DNA of 64,000 nucleotides. Source: Blastococcus sp. CPCC 205250. GTDB taxonomy: Bacteria > Actinomycetota > Actinomycetes > Mycobacteriales > Geodermatophilaceae. Both the position numbers and the translations under genes were made by a program. This document shows, one piece after another, positions 37,312-45,666 of the stretch; the stretch's first letter is position 1, and each line of letters begins with the position of its first letter. The DNA is taken from NCBI RefSeq assembly GCF_019799925.1, contig NZ_JABGCG010000007.1, positions 291,005 through 355,004 on the forward strand, written 5' to 3'. The notes under the pieces are model-generated. The model was not told the DNA's origin. It made no database searches and worked only from the letters and a program-made list of their open reading frames with translations.

Positions 37312-38187
37312 TTACCGGTTGTGGCTCGGCAGCCGGGCCATCACCCGGCCGGCCTCCATGCGCACCTCGAGCTTCTCCTGCGGGTTGGCCGCCGGCCCGC
37401 GCCGCGGCTCGCCGTTGTCCAGGTCGAAGGCCGAGTCGTGCCACGGGCACACCAGGCAGGCGTGCCCGCGCACCTCCTCGACGCTGCCCTCGTACAGCGG
37501 CCCGGCCAGGTGCGAGCACGCGCCGATGAAGACGTCGACCCGCGCACCGCGCCGGACGGCCGCCAGGGGCACCTCCACCCCGCTGCCCGTGCCCGTGCGC
37601 AGCGCCGGCCGGCCCTCCGGCAGGTCGTCGAGCGGACCGAGGTCGATCCAGTCCGACGACAGCGCCCGCGCCGCCGTGGCCGCGTGCGAGGCGCCGGAGG
37701 ACTGCGCGTAGGACATGTGCCCGCCGACCGCCGCCGATCCCCCGGCCACGCCCAGGCCGGCGTAGGCCAGCGCCCTGCCGAGCGTGCCGCGCCCCTTCGC
37801 CCGGGCCGCGAGCGACCCGACGTACAGCCCCAGCGCGACGGTGTTCATCACCGCGTGCACCGCGCCGAGCCGGCGGACGCCGATGCCCTGTTCCGACCAG
37901 TCCGCCGCCCCGGACGCCGCCGCGGGCAGCGAGGCGGCGACGCCCGTGCCGATGAGCACGGTCGCCGCCGGGCGCATCGCCGGGATCGCGTCGAGGATCC
38001 CCGCCGAGACCCAGCTGCCCACGGGGACCTGGACGAGGACGGGGTGCAGCGGGTGGCCGAGCCAGGTGCCGTGCAGGAGGTCCTTCACGGCACTGGGCAC
38101 CGACTGCACGGCCTTGCGCGCCGGTTCCATCGCCTTGTCGAGGGTGTCGACGTCAGCGAGGCGATCGAGGAAGCCCATCAGACCCAT
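37312..38187 (-). CDS. DUF2231 membrane domain fused to Rieske 2Fe-2S domain
   Basis: This 291-residue protein joins a membrane part and an iron-sulfur part. Residues 30-165 are a DUF2231-type membrane domain (LGHPLHPVLVQVPVGSW and LGAVHAVMNTVALGLYV). Residues 185-285 are a Rieske domain with both cluster motifs, CSHLAG (near 225) and CPWHDS (near 246). It could pass electrons at the membrane, but no cytochrome partner is adjacent. The ATG at 38187 has GGAGGCGG close upstream, reaching into the end of the VanZ gene region. It is the second gene of a VanZ-Rieske pair. Confidence 0.88.
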   Translation of the reverse strand: MGLMGFLDRLADVDTLDKAMEPARKAVQSVPSAVKDLLHGTWLGHPLHPVLVQVPVGSWVSAGILDAIPAMRPAATVLIGTGVAASLPAAASGAADWSEQGIGVRRLGAVHAVMNTVALGLYVGSLAARAKGRGTLGRALAYAGLGVAGGSAAVGGHMSYAQSSGASHAATAARALSSDWIDLGPLDDLPEGRPALRTGTGSGVEVPLAAVRRGARVDVFIGACSHLAGPLYEGSVEEVRGHACLVCPWHDSAFDLDNGEPRRGPAANPQEKLEVRMEAGRVMARLPSHNR

Positions 38188-38196
38188 GGCCGCCTC

Positions 38197-38649
38197 CTAC
38201 CCCCGGCGCGCCCCCGGCAAGCCGCCCACCCGGGTCCAGGTCACGGCGACCGCGAGGAGCCCGCCGGCGACCGCCCCGGCGGCGTTGAGCAGCGCGTCCA
38301 CCGGCGAGACCACGCGCCCCAGGGGGAGCGCCCACTGCAGCAGCTCGACCGTCGCGCCGGCCGCCAGCGCCGCGCTCACGAGGGCGGCGGGGGCGCGCAG
38401 CACCGGCCACCGGAGCACGGCCAGGACCGCCAGCGGCGCGAGCAGCAGCAGGTTGCCGACGAGCTGCAGCAGCACCGCGCCCGAGTCCAGACCGCCGAGG
38501 TACCAGCGCACCTCCGCCAGCGGTGCGCCCCACGCCCAGCCCTGCCCGGCCGGGCTCAGCGTCACCAGGACGACGGGCAGCACCGCCAGCCCCAGCGCCG
38601 CGCCCGGCACCCGCGAGCCGCCCGTCCTGTCGGTGCTCCGTGGTGTCAT
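38197..38649 (-). CDS. VanZ-like membrane protein
   Basis: This 150-residue protein has four hydrophobic segments and the family motif ELLQWALPLGRVVSPVDALLNAAGAVAG (split: ELLQWALPLGRVVSP then VDALLNAAG) near residues 100-130, as in VanZ-type proteins linked to glycopeptide tolerance in enterococci. Most actinobacterial copies have no known role. The ATG at 38649 is preceded by a G-rich stretch but no clear GGAGG. It lies 9 bp ahead of the Rieske gene on the same strand, and a tight GGGGCTG-GA-CAGCCCC hairpin (38679-38694) lies just upstream. Confidence 0.78.
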   Translation of the reverse strand: MTPRSTDRTGGSRVPGAALGLAVLPVVLVTLSPAGQGWAWGAPLAEVRWYLGGLDSGAVLLQLVGNLLLLAPLAVLAVLRWPVLRAPAALVSAALAAGATVELLQWALPLGRVVSPVDALLNAAGAVAGGLLAVAVTWTRVGGLPGARRG

Positions 38650-38816
38650 GCCCCCACGGTCCCCACCCGTCCTGGGAGGGGGCTGGACAGCCCCTGGACG
38701 CCCGCTCGGTCACCCGATGGAGAAAGGCGCTGTTCACAGTCGGAATACCGCTGGCGCCCAGGCAGCTCGCAGGAGGAAGCTGGAGAACTGTCCGCGTGTC
38801 CACCCAGGAGCTCACG

Positions 38817-39293
38817 ATGTCGTGCCCGACGCTCATCCGCCCGCGGGGCGAGTGGGTCGAGGGCGTCCTGGCCCGGGCACGCGCGGACGACGGCCTCGGC
38901 CAGTTCGTGCGCTTCGTCCTGGTCGGCGGCTCCACCAGCGCGCTCTACGCCCTGCTCTTCGTCGCCCTGCACGGCTTCGGCGAGCAGCCCGCGAACTGGA
39001 TCGGCTCGGTGCTCACCTCGATCCTGGCCAACGAGCTGCACCGGCGGCTGACCTTCCGCGCCGGTGAGCGCGTCGGGTTCCTCACCGCGCAGGTCGAGGG
39101 CGGGGCGCTGTCGATCGCCGGCCTGGTGTCCACCAGCGTGGCCCTGGCCTGGCTGACCGCGACGACCGACACCGACGACCCGTACGTGCAGTTCGGGCTG
39201 GTCGCGCTCGTCACCGTCACCATCGGCACCCTGCGGTTCATCGCCCTGCGCTGGCTGTTCCGCGCCCGCGCCGACCACCTCGACCAGGCCTAG
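38817..39293 (+). CDS. GtrA-like family membrane protein
   Basis: This 158-residue protein has four membrane helices (about 26-48, 54-72, 88-110 and 123-143). It matches the GtrA family: FVRFVLVGGSTSALYALLFV, ANWIGSVLTSILANELHRRLTF and ending FIALRWLFR. GtrA proteins help move polyprenyl-linked sugars across the membrane. The ATG at 38817 has AGGAG 7 nt upstream; an in-frame GTG at 38796 is possible. No glycosyltransferase is adjacent. It is convergent with nothing and lies 63 bp before the metallophosphoesterase gene. Confidence 0.82.
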   Translation: MSCPTLIRPRGEWVEGVLARARADDGLGQFVRFVLVGGSTSALYALLFVALHGFGEQPANWIGSVLTSILANELHRRLTFRAGERVGFLTAQVEGGALSIAGLVSTSVALAWLTATTDTDDPYVQFGLVALVTVTIGTLRFIALRWLFRARADHLDQA

Positions 39294-39356
39294 CGCGCCC
39301 TCCCGCTCCCGCCGCGACGAGCGGCTGGACCGGGTCGGGGTGCATAGCCTGGGCCG

Positions 39357-41009
39357 GTGAGCGAGCCGACCGAGCGCCCCCGTCCGGGCGGGGACACGGC
39401 CGCCGCGCGTCCGGACGGAGCCGGTCAGGCCCCCGCCGGCGACGGGTGGGGCGAGGACCCCGCCGGTGCCCGGCCGGGCGGGGACCAGCGGGCGGCCCGG
39501 CGCCGCGCGCGGGTGCGCCGGGTGGGCCGGTCGGCCGGCCGCTGGGGCCTGTGCGTGCTCGTCGCCCTCACCGGCGCCCTCGTCGGCGTCCTGCTGCTCG
39601 GCCGGGTCGACGCGCCCCTGGGGCCCTTCGACGCGCGGTTCACCGTGAGCCCGACCGGCGGCGGGGTGGCCCTCGACATCCCGCCCCTGGGCGCGCTGGA
39701 CGTCGACGCCTACGACGGCCCCCTGGGCCTGGACGTGCAGCTGCAGCGGGCCGACGAGGCACGGCTGCGCGCGCTGGTCGACGACCCGCGCCGGCTCGAC
39801 AGCCTGGTCGACCGCATCACCGCCGACATCGGCGACGCCGTCACCGGCCTCGTCGTCCGCTCCTCGCTGGCCGCCGTGGCCGGCGGGGTGCTGCTCACCC
39901 TGGCCGTCTACCGGCTGCGGTGGCGCCCGCCCGCGGTGGCCGCGGGAGCGGTCGTCGTCGTCCTGACCGGGACCGCGGGGATCGGGGCCGCGACGTGGCG
40001 CCCCGACGCCCTGGCCCAGCCGACCTACACCGGGCTGCTGGCCAACGCGCCCGGTCTCATCGGCGACGCCCGCGACATCGTGGCCCGCTTCGACGCCTAC
40101 CGCGCCTCCCTGGAGGACCTGGTCGGCAACGTCAGCACGCTCTACGCCACTCTCTCCGCCCTGCCCGCGCCCGGGGGCGACAGCACCACGGTCGCCTTCC
40201 TGCACGTCTCGGACCTGCACCTCAACCCTGCCGGGTTCGACCTCGTGGAGCAGGTCGTGGACCAGTTCCCGATCGACGCCGTGCTCGACACCGGGGACAT
40301 CACCGACTGGGGCAGCGAGCCCGAGAACCAGGTGATCAGCTCGATCGGCGGGCTCGGCGTCCCCTACGTGTACATCCGCGGCAACCACGACTCGGCGACG
40401 ACCGCCGCGCTGGTCGCCTCGCAGCCCAACGCGATCGTGCTCGACGACTCGGCGACGACCGTCGCCGGGATCACCGTCGTCGGCGCCCGCGACCCCCGCT
40501 TCACCCCCGACCCGGCCAACGACGTGGGCCAGGAGTCGCTGGCCGAGACGGGGGAGCAACTGGCCGAGCTCGCCGAGGAGCAGCCGGTGGCCCCGGCGAT
40601 CGCGATGGTGCACGACCCGCAGCAGGCGCCCCCGCTGGACGGGGTCGTGCCACTGGTGCTGGCCGGGCACACCCACGAGCGCGAGGTCTCCACCCTCGAC
40701 GAGGGCACCCGCCTGATGGTCCAGGGCTCCACCGGCGGCGCCGGCCTGCGGGCCCTGCAGGGCGAGTACCCGGAGCCGCTGACCTGCACGGTCCTCTACG
40801 TCGACGCCGACACCGGCCGGCTGACCGGCTACGACGAGATCACCCTCGGCGGGTTGGGCGAGACCGAGGTGACCATCCAGCGCACGCTCATCGACCCGGA
40901 GGACGACGACGGGGCGGACGCGGACGGCGACGACACCGACGGCGAGGGCGCGGACGGCGAGGCGGGGGACGGCGGCACCTCCACCGCGCCCCCGACACCC
41001 GGCGGCTGA
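39357..41009 (+). CDS. membrane-anchored metallophosphoesterase
   Basis: This 550-residue protein has an N-terminal low-complexity region (1-60), transmembrane helices at about 63-83, 165-182 and 188-205, and a calcineurin-like phosphoesterase domain at about 280-470. The metal motifs are all present: SDLHLN (near 285), DTGDITDWG (near 311), GNHDS (near 341), MVHDP (near 418) and GHTHE (near 436). It should hydrolyse a phosphate ester at the outer face or periplasm. The last 45 residues are Asp/Gly rich and disordered. The GTG at 39357 follows TAGCCT (39345-39350) with a 6-nt gap and no ribosome-binding site, so the mRNA is probably leaderless. Confidence 0.9.
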   Translation: MSEPTERPRPGGDTAAARPDGAGQAPAGDGWGEDPAGARPGGDQRAARRRARVRRVGRSAGRWGLCVLVALTGALVGVLLLGRVDAPLGPFDARFTVSPTGGGVALDIPPLGALDVDAYDGPLGLDVQLQRADEARLRALVDDPRRLDSLVDRITADIGDAVTGLVVRSSLAAVAGGVLLTLAVYRLRWRPPAVAAGAVVVVLTGTAGIGAATWRPDALAQPTYTGLLANAPGLIGDARDIVARFDAYRASLEDLVGNVSTLYATLSALPAPGGDSTTVAFLHVSDLHLNPAGFDLVEQVVDQFPIDAVLDTGDITDWGSEPENQVISSIGGLGVPYVYIRGNHDSATTAALVASQPNAIVLDDSATTVAGITVVGARDPRFTPDPANDVGQESLAETGEQLAELAEEQPVAPAIAMVHDPQQAPPLDGVVPLVLAGHTHEREVSTLDEGTRLMVQGSTGGAGLRALQGEYPEPLTCTVLYVDADTGRLTGYDEITLGGLGETEVTIQRTLIDPEDDDGADADGDDTDGEGADGEAGDGGTSTAPPTPGG

Positions 41010-41057
41010 CCGGCCGCGCCGGCCTCCCCCGGCGCCCGCTCGCCCTACGCTCGGGTC

Positions 41058-41390
41058 ATGACGACGACCCGGAACGCCCGACTCGCCGGCGCGCTGCTCG
41101 CCGGCGGCCTGGGGCTCCTGCCCCTGACCGGCTGCTCGTTCACCTCCGAGAACTTCTCCTGCGACACCAACTCGTGCTCGGTGACGCTCAGCGGCGCGGG
41201 CGCGGAGGTCGACCTGCCGATCGGCCCCACGATCAGCCTGGGCAGCGTCGAGGACGGGCGCGCCTCGATCAGCGTCGGGGGCACCAGCGTCTCCTGCGCC
41301 GAGGGCGAGAGCGTGGCGGCCGGCGGGCTCTCCCTGGAGTGCACCTCCGTCTCCGGCGACGAGGTCAAGCTGACCGCCTCGCTCAACTGA
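41058..41390 (+). CDS. small cysteine-containing lipoprotein
   Basis: This 110-residue secreted protein begins with a signal ending LLPLTGC (lipobox, Cys near 26). The mature chain has a repetitive Gly/Ser beta pattern (SVTLSGAGAEVDLPIG, ISLGSVEDGRASISVGG) and six further cysteines (FSCDTNSCS, VSCAEG, LECTSV), so it is probably a compact disulfide-bonded domain. I do not recognise it. TACGCT (41046-41051) ends 6 nt before the ATG; there is no ribosome-binding site. It may be independently transcribed after the metallophosphoesterase gene. Confidence 0.68.
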   Translation: MTTTRNARLAGALLAGGLGLLPLTGCSFTSENFSCDTNSCSVTLSGAGAEVDLPIGPTISLGSVEDGRASISVGGTSVSCAEGESVAAGGLSLECTSVSGDEVKLTASLN

Positions 41391-41411
41391 GCCCGCCGCC
41401 CGACGGGCCGA

Positions 41412-42086
41412 TCAGACGGGGTCGGCGACCTCCACCACGATCCGCGCCGGCCCACTGAGCAGGTAGACGCGGAACGGCGACTGTCCCGACGTCCCGATGA
41501 AGGCCTCCGTGGTCCCCTCGAACGTCGGGCCGAGCACCACCTCGGTCACGACCTGGGTGCCGGACCCGGGCACGGGGCCGTCGCTCTCGAACCCCTCGAT
41601 GCCGGTGTCGAAGGGGTAGCCGACACCGGTGACGGTCACCCGGAGGACGGTGTCCCCGTCCACCTCCACGGGGTCGCCACTGCCCTGCTCGACCGGGTCG
41701 TCGACGTAGCGGACGTCCCAGCCGGGGAGGCCCTCGCCACCGACCTCGAAGACGACACGGTCGAAGCCGTCGTGTCGTCCGGTGCGGATGTCGGTCACGG
41801 TGACCAGCGCGTCCCCCGACGCCGCCTGCTCGTCGGGGGACGCGTCGGACGGGAACGGCGGGTCGCCGGCCCCTCCCTCGTCGGGCGCGAGGTCCTCCCC
41901 GCCGACGTCGTCCCCACTGGGAGTCGCCTCGTCGGAGTCGCCGTCGCTGCCGTTCCGCGCAGCGCTCGTGGTGGAGAAGTCACCGGTCGAGGACGCGGGC
42001 GCGGCGTCGTCCTCGCTGCCGCAGCCCGAGACGAGGAGTGCGGCAGCCAGCAGGGCGGAGAGCGGGGCGACTCGGCGGGTGGTCAC
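41412..42086 (-). CDS. AMIN-like domain lipoprotein
   Basis: This 224-residue secreted lipoprotein has lipobox LLVSGC (Cys near 22), then a 65-residue Ser/Asp/Pro linker and a folded domain from about 90: ALVTVTDIRTGRHDGFDRVVFEV, RVTVTGVGYPFD and a strand ending PFRVYLLSGPARIVVEVADP. That pattern is the AMIN-like domain family of actinobacteria, whose relatives help place envelope proteins near peptidoglycan. The GTG at 42086 follows CAGGCT (42093-42098) by 6 nt, a weaker -10 box, so again a leaderless start is likely. It is divergent from the tRNA-Glu promoter region. Confidence 0.78.
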   Translation of the reverse strand: MTTRRVAPLSALLAAALLVSGCGSEDDAAPASSTGDFSTTSAARNGSDGDSDEATPSGDDVGGEDLAPDEGGAGDPPFPSDASPDEQAASGDALVTVTDIRTGRHDGFDRVVFEVGGEGLPGWDVRYVDDPVEQGSGDPVEVDGDTVLRVTVTGVGYPFDTGIEGFESDGPVPGSGTQVVTEVVLGPTFEGTTEAFIGTSGQSPFRVYLLSGPARIVVEVADPV

Positions 42087-42209
42087 CCGCCGAGCCTGAC
42101 ACCGATCATCACCGGGGAAGGCGCACCAGCCGCGCGTGTCGCCCCTGCACGTCGTCGTCGCGACACCCCCGGGGGCCCACCCCCGTCGGATGCCCCCCGG
42201 AGGGGCATG

Positions 42210-42215
42210 TACAGT
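42210..42215 (+). promoter_or_regulatory. -10 of the tRNA-Glu/Asp/Phe cluster
   Basis: TACAGT matches TANNNT and lies 25 bp before the tRNA-Glu 5' end in the 154-bp gap after the AMIN-like gene. The -35 is not clear. Confidence 0.45.
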
Positions 42216-42240
42216 TCTCAGCGCCCCCGGCGAACACCGA

Positions 42241-42313
42241 GCCCCCATCGTCTAGCGGTCCAGGACGCTGCCCTTTCAAGGCGGTAGCACGGGTTCGAAC
42301 CCCGTTGGGGGCA
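42241..42313 (+). tRNA. tRNA-Glu (anticodon UUC)
   Basis: Acceptor GCCCCCA pairs with TGGGGGC, discriminator A at 42313. The anticodon arm is CTGCC-CTTTCAA-GGCGG (anticodon TTC), and the T arm is ACGGG-TTCGAAC-CCCGT. Length 73, CCA not encoded. It is the first of three tRNAs in tandem. Confidence 0.97.
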
Positions 42314-42344
42314 CTGGCTCCACAGCACGAAGGCACCACAGCAA

Positions 42345-42418
42345 GGCCCTGTAGCGCAGTTGGTTAGCGCGCCGCCCTGTCACGGCGGAGGTCGCGGGTT
42401 CGAGTCCCGTCAGGGTCG
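42345..42418 (+). tRNA. tRNA-Asp (anticodon GUC)
   Basis: Acceptor GGCCCTG pairs with CAGGGTC (one G-U), discriminator G. The anticodon arm is CCGCC-CTGTCAC-GGCGG (anticodon GTC), and the T arm is CGGG-TTCGAGT-CCCG. Length 74, CCA not encoded. It lies 31 bp after tRNA-Glu. Confidence 0.97.
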
Positions 42419-42442
42419 CTTCTCGGCGGAGACGCCGGATCG

Positions 42443-42516
42443 GGGCAGGTAGCTCAGTCGGTACGAGCGCTCGCCTGAAAAGCGAGAGGTCGGCGGTTCG
42501 ACCCCGCCCCTGCCCA
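42443..42516 (+). tRNA. tRNA-Phe (anticodon GAA)
   Basis: Acceptor GGGCAGG pairs with CCTGCCC, discriminator A. The anticodon arm is CTCGC-CTGAAAA-GCGAG (anticodon GAA), and the T arm is GGCGG-TTCGACC-CCGCC. Length 74, CCA not encoded. It lies 24 bp after tRNA-Asp. Confidence 0.97.
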
Positions 42517-42588
42517 CATCTCTTCCCCGTCGCCACCTCGGTGGTCGGCGCCCTCCGCGCACGTCCGACAGCCCGCCGAGGAGCGCCG

Positions 42589-42816
42589 GTGCCCGACCAG
42601 ACGTGGCCCGACGGGCCGCACGTCGAGTACCACTCCGCCGGCTCCGTCCGGGCCCGGGGCACCGTCGTCGACGGCCGGCCCGACGGCTACTGGGAGTGGT
42701 TCCGGCTCGACGGCACGCTGATGCGCTCGGGGCACTTCGCCGAGGGCCGCGAGGTCGGCGAGTGGACCACCTACGACCGCCGCGGCGCGGTCTACAAGGT
42801 GACCGACCGCGGGTAG
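42589..42816 (+). CDS. small MORN/YwqK-type repeat protein
   Basis: This 75-residue protein has the MORN-like repeats of YwqK-type proteins: GPHVEYHSAGSVRARGTVVDGRPDGYWEW, then RLDGTLMRSGHFAEGREVGEWTTYDRRG (each shown in part). GxWxxYxxxG-like spacing recurs two to three times. Some relatives are called antitoxins, but no toxin gene is adjacent, so I do not use that name. The GTG at 42589 has GAGGAG upstream at good spacing. It follows the tRNA cluster by 72 bp and ends 12 bp before the convergent glycosyltransferase stop. Confidence 0.75.
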   Translation: MPDQTWPDGPHVEYHSAGSVRARGTVVDGRPDGYWEWFRLDGTLMRSGHFAEGREVGEWTTYDRRGAVYKVTDRG

Positions 42817-42828
42817 GCCACGGGCGGC

Positions 42829-43839
42829 TCACCCGGCGACGCGGTCCCCCACGACCTGCGCGTAGACCTGCGCGTGGACGTCACGTACCGCCGTGCGCTG
42901 CTGTTCGCGCCAGACGCGGTCGGCGGGGCGCGGCGCCGGACGGGTCAGCGCCGCGGCGACCGCCCCGTTGAGCGACACCGGGTCGAAGCCGTGCACCTCG
43001 TCGTTGCCGTAGGTCACCACGTCCGACCACTGGTCGGCGAACCAGCCGCAGCTGGGCGCCACCACACGGGTGCCGACGTCGCGGCAGACCTCCAGCTCCA
43101 GGGAGTGCGTGCCGCAGGACTCCGGCAGCACCGCCACGTGCAGTTCCTGCAGCTGGGCGGCCCACCGCCCGGGCTCCAGCACCGCGACCTCGAGGGACTC
43201 GCTGTCGGCCAGCTCCCCCAGGTCGGGCAGCCGGTAGCCGGGCTCGACGAGGAGCCGCAGCCGCCCGCCGCCGTTCACGGCGCCGTTGAGCGCGGCACGG
43301 ACGACGCCCTGCGGGTCCGGGATGCAGGCGTTCGTCCGCAGCGGGAGGCCGACCAGCCCGCGGTCGCCGCCGACCTCGGGGTCCGGCGCGGCGACGGTGG
43401 GGTGGGCGACGACGATCGCCGTCCGCCCGTAGGTGTCGACGATCTCGTCGGCGGCGCCCGGCGTCAGGGTGAAGACGACCTCGGCCGTGGCCAGCAGTGC
43501 CCGCAGGTGCGCCGCGTGCCGGGCGGGCAGCGGCTGTGCGGGGTCGCGCAGCTGGTGCACCGTCACGACCAGCGGGACGCCGGTGCGGCGGATGGCCTCG
43601 GTGAAGCAGACGACCTCGTCCTCGGGCAGGTGGCCGTAGCCGCTGTGCACGTGCACGACGTCGACCTCGGCGGCGTGCGCGGTGAGGTACGCCGGGTCCA
43701 GCCAGGGGCTCGGGCCGTGACCGGGCCCCACGCGGACGACACCGGCCGGCAGCACGGCGTCCACGTAGGGATCGCGGTGCGGGACCGAGGCCACCCGGAT
43801 CGCGGGCGACGCTGCCCGCGCGGGATCTTCGGGGTCCAC
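42829..43839 (-). CDS. glycosyltransferase, GT-B like
   Basis: This 336-residue protein has two Rossmann-like halves of a GT-B enzyme. The N-terminal half has VDVVHVHSGYGHLPEDE (near 70) and TGVPLVVTVHQLRDP (near 95). The C-terminal half has VAVLPESCGTHSLELEVCRDVGTRVVAP (near 240-265) in place of the usual EGFGL..EAMA motif, so it is a divergent member. The donor and acceptor are unknown. The GTG at 43839 has AGGAGGAG 13 nt upstream, rather far; an in-frame CTG two codons earlier is better placed. A GGTT-N15-GGGTAG pattern (43917-43941) is a possible stress-sigma promoter. Confidence 0.72.
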   Translation of the reverse strand: MDPEDPARAASPAIRVASVPHRDPYVDAVLPAGVVRVGPGHGPSPWLDPAYLTAHAAEVDVVHVHSGYGHLPEDEVVCFTEAIRRTGVPLVVTVHQLRDPAQPLPARHAAHLRALLATAEVVFTLTPGAADEIVDTYGRTAIVVAHPTVAAPDPEVGGDRGLVGLPLRTNACIPDPQGVVRAALNGAVNGGGRLRLLVEPGYRLPDLGELADSESLEVAVLEPGRWAAQLQELHVAVLPESCGTHSLELEVCRDVGTRVVAPSCGWFADQWSDVVTYGNDEVHGFDPVSLNGAVAAALTRPAPRPADRVWREQQRTAVRDVHAQVYAQVVGDRVAG

Positions 43840-43916
43840 TGACAGGGGTACTCCTCCTGGCGCCGAGCACGCGACGTCAGGGCGGTGCTCCTCGGTGGGA
43901 CGGGTTCGTCGTCCCG

Positions 43917-43941
43917 CTACCCAGCATCCCCTTCCGGAACC
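43917..43941 (-). promoter_or_regulatory. candidate SigB/SigF-type promoter
   Basis: Minus strand GGTT, 15 bp, GGGTAG resembles the GTTT-N14-16-GGGTA pattern of general-stress sigma factors. It is 78 bp before the glycosyltransferase start. Confidence 0.3.
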
Positions 43942-43986
43942 GCCCGGAGTCGACCGGGTGGTCTGCGTCACCCCAAGGGGGCACGG

Positions 43987-45666
43987 TCACCGCGACGCGC
44001 GTGCCCTCGCCAGGTGGGCGTGCACCTGCGTGACGACCAGGGCGCCCTCCCCCACCGCCGAGGCGCACCGTTTCACCGACCCGGCCCGCACGTCCCCGGC
44101 GGCGAACACCCCGGGCACGCTGGTCTCCAGCAGGGCCGGCGGCCGGTCGAGGGGCCAGGTCTCCCCGTCCAGCGCCGGCCCGGTGACCACGAACCCCCAG
44201 CGGTCGCGGACGACCGTCCCCTCCAGCCAGCCGGTGTGCGGCTCGCTGCCGATGAGCAGGAACAGCACACCCGGCTCGGACGTCTCCTCCCCGGTGTCGA
44301 GGTCGCGCAGGACGATCGACTCCAGGAACGCCGACCCGCTGCCGCCGACCACCTGCACCCGGCCCCGGACCTCGACGTTCGGCAGCGCCTCGAGCTCCCG
44401 GATCAGGTAGTCCGACATCGTCTCGGCGAGGTCCGCGCGGCGCACCAGCACGGTGACCCGCTCGGCGTACCGCGAGAGGTGGACCGCCGCCTGGCCCGCC
44501 GAGTTGCCGCCGCCCACGACGAACACCGACCGGCCCCGCATCGCCGGGGCCTCGCTGACCGCGGCCCCGTAGAACACCCCGCGGCCGACGAGGGCCTCGA
44601 GCTCGGGCACCCCGAGCCGTCGCCAGCTGGCGCCGGTGGCCAGCACGACCGTCCGCGCCGCGACCGAGGTGCCGTCGGACAGGTCCACGTGGTGCAGGCC
44701 GCCGTCGCTGCGCAGGCCGCCCGCCCCGCGCATGAAGTGGAACGTGCTGCCGAAGGACCAGGCCTGCTGGTAGGCGCTGAAGGCCAGCCGGTTGCCGCTC
44801 ACCCCCATCGGGAAGCCGGCGTAGTTCCGGATCAGGGAGCTGGTGCCCGCCTGGCCGCCGATCGCCTCCGGCTCCAGGACCAGGGTCGACAGGCCCTCGG
44901 AGGCGGCGTAGACGCTGGCGCCCAGGCCGGCCGGCCCGGCGCCCACGACGACGACGTCGTACACCGCCTCGGGGTCGAGGGGGGTCAGCAGCCCGAAGGC
45001 CTCGGCGATGTCCAGGTCGGAGGGGTCCTCGAGCACGGTGCGGTCGGGCTTGAACCGCAGGACGACGACCGGCAGCCGCGGCTCGTGCAGCCCCAGGCCC
45101 TCCAGCAGCGCCCGCCCCTCCGCCGAGCCGGAGTCGTAGAAGCCGAGCGGGATGCGGTTGCGGGTGAGGGTGTCCCGCAGGCCCTGCGCCCGCTCCGACC
45201 ACTGCTCGCCGATCACCCGGACCGCCTCGAAGCCGCCGCCCCGCCGGGTCGACCACTCCTCCACGAACTCGGTCACCGACCGGTGGAACTCCGGGTCGCC
45301 GGCCTCCTCCGGCGCGGTCAGCCACCGGTCGATCTGGCCCAGCGTGAGCGCCTCGAAGATCGGCCGGGCCGTGTCCCAGGCCCCCCACCGGACGAGGGCG
45401 ACGGTCACGGTCGAGGCCCGGCCGGCGTGCAGTTCCCGCAGCACCTCCAGTCCGTCGGGGTCCGCTGCGCCCAGCCCACCGAAGACGACCGCCACCGGCG
45501 GTTCCCCGCGGGCGGCCAGCTCCGCGGCGGCCGTGCCGGGATCGGCGGACGCGACGACCGTGAAGTCCCGGCCGTACCGCCGGTCGAGCTCGGTGCACAT
45601 CCGCGCGCGCACCTCGTCGTCCCGGGTGACCACGACCAGCGCCGCAGACGGGCCGGCGGCGGTCAC
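43987..45666 (-). CDS. receiver-like domain fused to thioredoxin-reductase-like flavoprotein without CxxC
   Basis: This 559-residue protein has an N-terminal receiver-like fold (about 1-125: ALVVVTRDDEVRARMCTELD and DPDGLEVLRELHAG) and a thioredoxin-reductase-like FAD/NADPH enzyme (about 235-555). The FAD motif VVVVGAGPAGLGASVYAASEG (near 238), NADPH motif VVGGGNSAGQAAVHLSRYA (near 384) and VFAAGDVRAGSVKRCASAVGEG near the end are intact. The redox CxxC of true thioredoxin reductases is replaced by FYGAA (near 362), so it cannot use that mechanism. Fused proteins of this type are known, but their targets are not. The GTG at 45666 overlaps the upstream membrane gene's stop (GTGA). Confidence 0.85.
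   Translation of the reverse strand: MTAAGPSAALVVVTRDDEVRARMCTELDRRYGRDFTVVASADPGTAAAELAARGEPPVAVVFGGLGAADPDGLEVLRELHAGRASTVTVALVRWGAWDTARPIFEALTLGQIDRWLTAPEEAGDPEFHRSVTEFVEEWSTRRGGGFEAVRVIGEQWSERAQGLRDTLTRNRIPLGFYDSGSAEGRALLEGLGLHEPRLPVVVLRFKPDRTVLEDPSDLDIAEAFGLLTPLDPEAVYDVVVVGAGPAGLGASVYAASEGLSTLVLEPEAIGGQAGTSSLIRNYAGFPMGVSGNRLAFSAYQQAWSFGSTFHFMRGAGGLRSDGGLHHVDLSDGTSVAARTVVLATGASWRRLGVPELEALVGRGVFYGAAVSEAPAMRGRSVFVVGGGNSAGQAAVHLSRYAERVTVLVRRADLAETMSDYLIRELEALPNVEVRGRVQVVGGSGSAFLESIVLRDLDTGEETSEPGVLFLLIGSEPHTGWLEGTVVRDRWGFVVTGPALDGETWPLDRPPALLETSVPGVFAAGDVRAGSVKRCASAVGEGALVVTQVHAHLARARASR

Noticed and set aside
42109..42339. A minus-strand frame across the tRNA-Glu gene.
   Set aside because: Its product is tRNA antisense (ends like GVRTRATALKGQ) and Arg/Gly rich; no start signal.
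42589..42816. Antitoxin role for the MORN/YwqK-type protein.
   Set aside because: No toxin gene is adjacent; the name would be borrowed from annotation habit.
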